Below are positions 44,874 to 49,762 of a stretch of DNA of 49,762 nt, piece by piece; within the stretch, counting starts at the first letter, position 1, and each line of letters opens with the position of its first letter. Both the position numbers and the translations under genes were made by a program. Under the pieces are notes generated by a model. It saw only the letters and a program-made list of their open reading frames with translations. It was not told the origin of the DNA and made no database searches. The stretch comes from DATFCK01 sp045809745 (GTDB lineage Bacteria > Verrucomicrobiota > Verrucomicrobiia > Chthoniobacterales > UBA10450): contig JBJMXE010000016.1 of the NCBI GenBank assembly GCA_045809745.1, forward strand, positions 1 to 49,762, in the 5' to 3' direction.

Positions 44874-46205
44874 ATGGCAACGCCGCTCACCGAAATGGAA
44901 CAAACGGCCCGAAGCGTCGTATCCACCTTACGGGAGCATGGGCACATTGCGTATTTCGCCGGCGGGTGCGTGCGTGATTTGGTACGCGGTGAACGCCCAA
45001 AGGATTTCGACGTCGCTACCGACGCTCGGCCCGAACAGGTTCAGACCCTTTTCAAACGCACTTACGCTGTAGGCGCTCATTTCGGCGTCATTGTGGTTCT
45101 CGAGAATGGGTTCCAGGTCGAGGTGGCCACTTTTCGATCGGACGGCCTCTATATAGATGGGCGTCACCCGGTCGACGTCCATTTCTCTTCCGCAGAGGAG
45201 GACGCTCGCCGCCGCGATTTCACCATCAACGGGATGTTCTACGAGCCGATCGCGGGCGAAGTCATCGATTTCGTCGGTGGACAGGCAGATCTGAAGGCGA
45301 AGTTGATTCGCGCGATCGGCAACGCCGAACAGCGGTTTTCTGAAGATCGCCTTCGCATGTTGCGCGCGATCCGGTTCGCGACCGTCCTTGGTTATGAAAT
45401 CGATCCGGCAACGTGGCAGGCGCTGGTCGATCGCGGCTCAGGCATCACTGATATCAGCGCCGAGCGGATTCGCGACGAGCTGGTAAAGATTTTTCTAGCG
45501 CCTAACCGGTTACACGGATTTGATCTACTGGATCGCAGCGGATTGTTAGGCAAGATCCTGCCGGAGATCGAACCGATGAGGGGTTGTGATCAGCCGGAGC
45601 AATTTCATCCGGAGGGAGACGTGTTTCAGCATACGCGTTTGATGATCCAAATGCTGCCGAAGCAGGTTTCGGTGCCACTGGTGTTCTCGGTTCTGCTCCA
45701 CGACGTCGGCAAACCTCCGACCGCGTCAGTCGATGAGACCGGCAGGATTCGTTTCAACGGTCACGACCGGGTGGGAGCCGAAATGACCGAGCAGATCATG
45801 GAGCGGCTCAGATTTTCTCGCGCTGAAATCGATGCCACCGTCGAGATGGTTCGCCAGCACATGGTTTTTAAAGACGTTCCGCGAATGCGCGTCGCCAAGC
45901 TGAAGCGGTTCATGGCACGCCCCACTTTCCACGATGAGATGGAGTTACACCGGGTGGATTGCGCCAGCAGCCATGGCATGATGGATAATTACGAGTTTCT
46001 GCTCCAGAAACGCGACGAGTTCGCAAACGAACCGATCATTCCACCGCCGCTGGTACGGGGCGACGACCTGATCGGGCTCGGATTGAAACCCGGCCCGAAA
46101 TTTGGGGAAATCCTGGAAGCGGTTGAGACCCGGCAGTTGGAAGGCGCTCTTGAAACTCGCGAACAGGCGTTGGAGTGGGTGCGTACTGAATTTGGTAATT
46201 CGTAG
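44874..46205 (+). CDS. CCA tRNA nucleotidyltransferase / poly(A) polymerase family
   Basis: 443 residues. Class II nucleotidyltransferase that adds or repairs the CCA end of tRNAs; some members add poly(A), and sequence alone cannot decide. The head domain shows AYFAGGCVRDLVRGERPKDFDVATDA (about 26-51), with the G-G-x-V-R-D signature and catalytic D-x-D in DFDVAT. The basic RRRDFTINGMFY follows (about 111-122), then GNAEQRFSEDRLRMLRAIRF (about 149-168), which binds the incoming nucleotide. The C-terminal half has an HD phosphohydrolase domain (H of FQHTRLMI, LLHDVGKPP at about 272-280, FNGHDRVGAE). The ATG at 44874 lies 218 nt from the divergent cax. Confidence 0.9.
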   Translation: MATPLTEMEQTARSVVSTLREHGHIAYFAGGCVRDLVRGERPKDFDVATDARPEQVQTLFKRTYAVGAHFGVIVVLENGFQVEVATFRSDGLYIDGRHPVDVHFSSAEEDARRRDFTINGMFYEPIAGEVIDFVGGQADLKAKLIRAIGNAEQRFSEDRLRMLRAIRFATVLGYEIDPATWQALVDRGSGITDISAERIRDELVKIFLAPNRLHGFDLLDRSGLLGKILPEIEPMRGCDQPEQFHPEGDVFQHTRLMIQMLPKQVSVPLVFSVLLHDVGKPPTASVDETGRIRFNGHDRVGAEMTEQIMERLRFSRAEIDATVEMVRQHMVFKDVPRMRVAKLKRFMARPTFHDEMELHRVDCASSHGMMDNYEFLLQKRDEFANEPIIPPPLVRGDDLIGLGLKPGPKFGEILEAVETRQLEGALETREQALEWVRTEFGNS

Positions 46206-46340
46206 GTCGCTGCGGTCGTCCGGTTCTCCTCTCTTGCAGTGTCGATGGGGTAATCACGCGGACCGAGATGGAGTGACTGAAGTTCGGGCAAACCGTCTGC
46301 GGGTTTGACTTCGAACTCCAAAGAAGCAACCTCGACCCTG

Positions 46341-47798
46341 ATGCGAATCCTGATGGTCAGCGCGGAGGGACCGCCTCTGCAGCGTTCCGGTGCACTCATC
46401 GACGTGATGAATGCGCTACCGCGTGAGCTGCGGGGATTGGGCCACGAGGTTAGCGTCGTCCTGCCTCATTATAGAGAGATCCGCGAGAACACGGCGTTCG
46501 CCCAGGAAGAGACCGGCATCACGGTGGACATTCGCGTCGGAGACAAAACCTATGTTGCCGAGTACGTGGAAGGACATACCGATGCTGGAGTTCAGCTCTT
46601 CTTCATCAGGTGCGATGCATTTTTCGATCGCCCGGGAGTCTACGGCGAACACGGGAAACCGTACGACGATAACGCTGCCCGATATATTTTTTTCTGCAAA
46701 GCAGCGGTCGAATTGGCCCGGCGCCTAACGCCAGCCGTCCAAATTCTTCATGTGCATGACTGGGCCGCCGCTCTCGTCCCGGTACTGGTTCACGCTCAGC
46801 ATTTGCCGTTTTCGACCGTCCTGACCATTCACCATGTGGCGGAGCAGGGCAGCTTTTGGGGCCTCGATTTCAAGCTAACGAATCTGCACGAGCGCTTTTT
46901 CACCCTGCGGGGCGTCGAATTTTTCGGGCGAATGAATCTGCTCAAGGGAGGAATTCTCTACGCTGACCGGATAACGACGGTGAGTGAACACTACAAGCGC
47001 GAAATATTAAGTGAGGAAGGCGGCTGCGGCCTGGAGGTCGTGCTGCGAGAGAACTCTTTGAAACTCAGCGCGATTCTCAACGGCGCGGACTACACGCGTT
47101 GGAATCCGGCGACTGATTCTCTGCTGCCCTCGCGCTACGAGACGCATACGCTCTCCGGTAAATACTTTTGCCGCGAAGCGCTGATCGGAGGGCTCGGTTT
47201 AGCTTTAGCTCCGCGTGGCCCGGTCTTTGGAATGGTCACCCGCGTAGTCGAAGAGAAAGGATTCGCAATCCTCATGCCGATCCTGGATCGGTTACTTTCA
47301 GACGATGTGCGGCTGATCATTTTGGGCGAGGGCGACACTGGATTCGAAACCGGTCTGGCTGTCGCGGCGCGAAAGTTCCCGGACAAGTTTGTTTACCGGC
47401 CACATTACGACGAAAAGCTGGCCCATGTGATCGAAGCGGGAATGGACATCAGTTTGATTCCCTCGCGAATTGAACCGTCCGGGTTAAGCGCAATGTATAG
47501 CCTGAAGTATGGCGCTCTGCCGGTAGCGAGGGCGACTGGTGGAATTCAGGAGATCATCCAGGACTACGATCCTACGATCGATCGCGGCTATGGCTTTCTC
47601 TGCTACCATCATTCGTCCGAGGCGTTTTGGGATTCGATAAAGCGAGCCCGCGAAACGTTTCGCAACCAGGAACTCTGGGACGTTCTGATGCGGCGGGCTA
47701 TGACCCGCGAGTTCTCCTGGGATCAATCCGCCCGCCGATATGAGCAGTTATATAGTGAGTTAGCCGCCTTTGCTCCGGGTTCGGAAGCGGCGGCCTGA
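46341..47798 (+). CDS. glgA: Glycogen/starch synthase, GT5 family
   Basis: 485 residues from the ATG at 46341 (MRILMVSAEG); a TTG 36 nt upstream opens the same frame but adds an atypical leader. The enzyme transfers glucose from ADP- or UDP-glucose to a growing alpha-1,4-glucan. GT5 landmarks: LHVHDWAAALVPVL, TIHHVAEQGSFW, DRITTVSEHYKREI, ILNGADYTRWNPATD, and the C-terminal donor site SRIEPSGLSAMYSLKYGALPVARATGG. The N-terminal nucleotide-sugar loop, normally KTGGL, reads RSGAL (15-19), and the usual EPCGL is EPSGL. These changes may alter the donor or activity. It lies 135 nt behind the CCA-transferase gene, probably with its own promoter. Confidence 0.88.
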   Translation: MRILMVSAEGPPLQRSGALIDVMNALPRELRGLGHEVSVVLPHYREIRENTAFAQEETGITVDIRVGDKTYVAEYVEGHTDAGVQLFFIRCDAFFDRPGVYGEHGKPYDDNAARYIFFCKAAVELARRLTPAVQILHVHDWAAALVPVLVHAQHLPFSTVLTIHHVAEQGSFWGLDFKLTNLHERFFTLRGVEFFGRMNLLKGGILYADRITTVSEHYKREILSEEGGCGLEVVLRENSLKLSAILNGADYTRWNPATDSLLPSRYETHTLSGKYFCREALIGGLGLALAPRGPVFGMVTRVVEEKGFAILMPILDRLLSDDVRLIILGEGDTGFETGLAVAARKFPDKFVYRPHYDEKLAHVIEAGMDISLIPSRIEPSGLSAMYSLKYGALPVARATGGIQEIIQDYDPTIDRGYGFLCYHHSSEAFWDSIKRARETFRNQELWDVLMRRAMTREFSWDQSARRYEQLYSELAAFAPGSEAAA

Positions 47799-48044
47799 GA
47801 CTGACCGGTTGCTGCCGTTATTTCGGGCGTCGTTGTGCGGTTCGAGCGGGCCGTTTCGAACCAGAGAAGGCGCCGTTTTGTTCGACGAATAAACCGGCCG
47901 GCTGACCGTCAAACTGTGGCCATCAAAATTACCGTCCAGGAGCGAATACGAATGCGAATTGACAGTGCACCGGTCGAGGAACGGACAAGTTCTTGCAATG
48001 AGCAGGGCTTTCGTATCTCCTCGGCGGTCCCTTATTCATTCACC

Positions 48045-49265
48045 ATGAGACGCTTCGGCGCCGCCAGGGCTATAGCTATCGGGTTCGCCATCACGCTGGC
48101 TCAGCTGGCGCTGGCGGTCGGTTTGTTGGCGCCGGAAGGCCCGATCTCCTATCGCTACTCGACGCTCGTTCAGCACGACAGCTACTGGTTCGCTAACATC
48201 GTGAATCGCGGTTATCAGACGATCGTCCCTCCGATCAATCACAAGGTGATGGAGGTCTCCAACGTCGCCTTCTTTCCCGCTTATCCTGTGCTTGCCGGCG
48301 CTCTGAGATATGGCCTCGGAATCGAAACTGACACCGCCCTGCTGATTACTGCGCAAGCGGCAGCGTGGGGTTTCTGGAGTTACTTCTTTCTGTTCTGCGA
48401 ACGGTGGAACTTGGCGCCGGGTGCGCAGGCGATGGGTGCGCTCGCCATTCTCGCTCACCCGGCCTCGTTCTTCCTGGTTGCCGCCTATTCGGAATCGATG
48501 TTTCTCATGGCCCTTCTCGGCTTCATGTTTTGGAGCGACTCGACCGCGCCAACCAGCCGAATTTGGGCTTGGCTCCACGGAGCGTTGATGTCTGCCACCC
48601 GAATTGTCGGCATTCCGTGCGCTGCCTACCCGGTGCTTCAGGCGTTATTTAGAACAGGGCGAGATTTCATCCGCCGCCCCTGGCACTGGATGAAAGCACA
48701 TTGGCAGGTGATCATGTTAATGGTCGCTTCCACCGGCGGTGCCGCATTGTTCTTTCTCTTTTGTCAGGTCCGTTGGGGACACTGGAACATGTACATGCTC
48801 ACCCAGTCCGCGGGGTGGGGCATTGTTCCGGACTATCTGGCGATATTCAAGCCAGCCAATTACCGGTGGCTGATTCCGGCCCTCAACAACCCAACCGAAG
48901 CGAGCCAATTGTCCATGACAATCGGGGCATTGCTCCTGGTTACGGTTGGAACGGTGGAACTCATCCCGGCGATCCGCCGACGAACCGATTGGACCACCCG
49001 GATCGGCATCTATTTCTGTGCCGCCGTTATCTACTTTGTATCCGTTAGTGGAGTGGCCTGTGTCGAAATGGAAAGCATGCTTCGCTACGAATTCTGCGTG
49101 CACGCGTTAATCGTGCTGGCGTTTTTGCATTTTTTGCGCCAATTTCGCCCCCCGCCGGTGCCGGTTCGCGCACTTGGCGTAGTGGTGGCGCTGGCGAGCG
49201 CCGCAGGGCTCAGCGTGCAGGGCTGGTACGTATGGAATTTTACCCGGGGAAATTGGGTAGCGTAA
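48045..49265 (+). CDS. PIG-V-like membrane mannosyltransferase (GT-C fold)
   Basis: 406 residues from the ATG at 48045. The frame is open from a GTG at 47835, but that 70-residue extension is Arg-rich and not membrane-like, so the later start is preferred. Multiple hydrophobic helices follow. The signature of PIG-V-type transferases is present: VQHDSYWFANIVNRGYQ (early Asp of the GT-C loop), VAFFPAYPVLAGAL, and AAYSESMFLMALLGFMFW. Members use lipid-linked sugar donors on the outer face of the membrane to decorate lipids, polysaccharides or proteins. It ends 2 nt before the ATG of the flavoprotein gene, so the two are an operon, probably for surface glycan synthesis. Confidence 0.8.
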   Translation: MRRFGAARAIAIGFAITLAQLALAVGLLAPEGPISYRYSTLVQHDSYWFANIVNRGYQTIVPPINHKVMEVSNVAFFPAYPVLAGALRYGLGIETDTALLITAQAAAWGFWSYFFLFCERWNLAPGAQAMGALAILAHPASFFLVAAYSESMFLMALLGFMFWSDSTAPTSRIWAWLHGALMSATRIVGIPCAAYPVLQALFRTGRDFIRRPWHWMKAHWQVIMLMVASTGGAALFFLFCQVRWGHWNMYMLTQSAGWGIVPDYLAIFKPANYRWLIPALNNPTEASQLSMTIGALLLVTVGTVELIPAIRRRTDWTTRIGIYFCAAVIYFVSVSGVACVEMESMLRYEFCVHALIVLAFLHFLRQFRPPPVPVRALGVVVALASAAGLSVQGWYVWNFTRGNWVA

Positions 49266-49267
49266 AA

Positions 49268-49762
49268 ATGATGAAAACACATGTTGCAATAATTGGGGCC
49301 GGACCGGCCGGACTTACCGCGGCGTATCTTCTGCGAAAGAACGACGTCGACGTTACTGTTCTTGAAGCTGATCCGGAATACGTGGGTGGGATCTCACGAA
49401 CCGCGACTTACAAGGGATTCCAGTTCGATATTGGAGGTCACCGGTTTTTCTCAAAGTCGAAGGCGGTGGAAGACTTCTGGACTGAAATCTTGCCGGACGA
49501 CATGCTGATCCGGCCGCGTTCTTCGCGCATTTTCTACGACAACAAGTTTTTCTCGTATCCCCTGCGGGCATTTGAGGCGCTGACCAAGCTCGGGTTCATT
49601 CGGTCGACTCTTTGCGTGTTGTCGTGGTTGAAGGCACGATTCTTCCCGGTCCGTGATCCGAAGAATTTCGAGGACTGGGTGAGCAACCAGTTCGGCAAGC
49701 GGCTCTTCAATACCTTCTTCAAAAGCTACACCGAAAAGGTTTGGGGGATGAGCTGCAAAGAG
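49268..49762 (+). CDS. FAD-dependent amine-oxidase/UDP-galactopyranose-mutase-type protein, cut by window edge
   Basis: 165 codons are open to the right end. The N-terminus is a Rossmann FAD-binding site: VAIIGAGPAGLTAAYLL (GxGxxG) with the acidic strand end VTVLEADPEYVGG. GFQFDIGGHRFFSKSKAVEDFW follows, then RIFYDNKFFSYPL and KSYTEKVWGM. These are typical of protoporphyrinogen-oxidase-like and UDP-galactopyranose-mutase-like flavoproteins found in polysaccharide gene clusters. The exact reaction cannot be set from this fragment. The ATG ATG start lies 2 nt past the stop of the PIG-V-like gene, implying cotranscription and a shared surface-glycan role. Confidence 0.85.
   Translation, partial: MMKTHVAIIGAGPAGLTAAYLLRKNDVDVTVLEADPEYVGGISRTATYKGFQFDIGGHRFFSKSKAVEDFWTEILPDDMLIRPRSSRIFYDNKFFSYPLRAFEALTKLGFIRSTLCVLSWLKARFFPVRDPKNFEDWVSNQFGKRLFNTFFKSYTEKVWGMSCKE

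Larger units (their letters stand above)
1011..46729. repeat. Dispersed 7-mer GTTAGGC/GCCTAAC, at least 51 copies
   Basis: I found 37 GTTAGGC on the plus strand (e.g. 1011, 1182, 2694, 5615, 6345, 6656, 6862, 7294, 9957, 10410, 10461, 14573, 15134, 17033, 17675, 18389, 19356, 20575, 20614, 21425, 21838, 22747, 27363, 29007, 30060, 31119, 31947, 33246, 34092, 35466, 36290, 36427, 39474, 41862, 43128, 44396, 45545) and 14 GCCTAAC (3323, 3466, 8961, 13886, 17663, 19024, 23866, 24761, 30747, 34410, 38383, 41074, 45500, 46723). From base composition about 6 or 7 are expected. Copies lie in exported and housekeeping genes, in two reading frames per strand (the third gives a stop), and between genes. 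The flanking bases are not conserved. Confidence 0.85.

Noticed and set aside
1011..46729. TTAGGC as a telomere-like repeat
   Set aside because: TTAGGC is a nematode telomere unit, but here copies are scattered singly on both strands and never in tandem arrays.
47835..48044. N-terminal extension of the PIG-V-like protein from a GTG
   Set aside because: The 70 extra residues are Arg-rich and hydrophilic, and the conserved membrane protein starts naturally at the ATG at 48045.

Overview
The window looks like a chromosomal segment (GC roughly 58%) from a Gram-negative soil or freshwater bacterium, most plausibly Verrucomicrobia (Chthoniobacter/Udaeobacter-like) or a related PVC or Acidobacteria-type lineage. 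This rests on PEP-CTERM sorting tails, very large secreted Asp-box proteins with dockerin-like tails, scarce Shine-Dalgarno sites, and the mix of housekeeping genes. It is inference, because no rRNA is present.

Layout. From 1 to 39.3 kb almost every gene is on the minus strand and almost all products are exported. At the left edge are a cut-off secreted protein and two tandem paralogous Asp-box proteins (561-6259) with a special GGTEFK-x-GNPF ending. Two PEP-CTERM proteins follow (6346-7914). Seven giant Asp-box beta-propeller proteins come next (8277-11705, 13433-15667, 15788-19240, 20308-23718, 23975-27613, 28008-31301, 31614-35435). The run ends with a subtilase-like protein (35674-39330). 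These last eight proteins share one C-terminal cassette: a roughly 110-residue beta-rich module followed by a two-repeat, dockerin-like calcium-binding tail. Embedded among them are three small DUF3558-like lipoprotein genes, one truncated (11816-13436), and a third PEP-CTERM protein (19473-20114) whose body looks cohesin-like.

From 40 kb the character changes to housekeeping genes: ileS and lspA, a Ca2+/H+ antiporter (cax), CCA tRNA nucleotidyltransferase, a GT5 glycogen/starch synthase, a PIG-V-like membrane mannosyltransferase, and the start of an FAD-dependent amine-oxidase/UDP-galactopyranose-mutase-type protein cut by the right edge.

How it may work together. The dockerin-tailed propellers and the protease could dock onto a surface-anchored receptor. 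The cohesin-like PEP-CTERM protein inside the cluster is the best candidate in the window. A 16-bp palindrome, ATTAC-N6-GTAAT, recurs in front of at least five of the exported-protein genes and may co-regulate them. Independently, the 7-mer GTTAGGC occurs at least 51 times on the two strands, in coding and non-coding DNA, about eight times more than composition predicts. This resembles a genome-wide architectural or DNA-uptake-type word.
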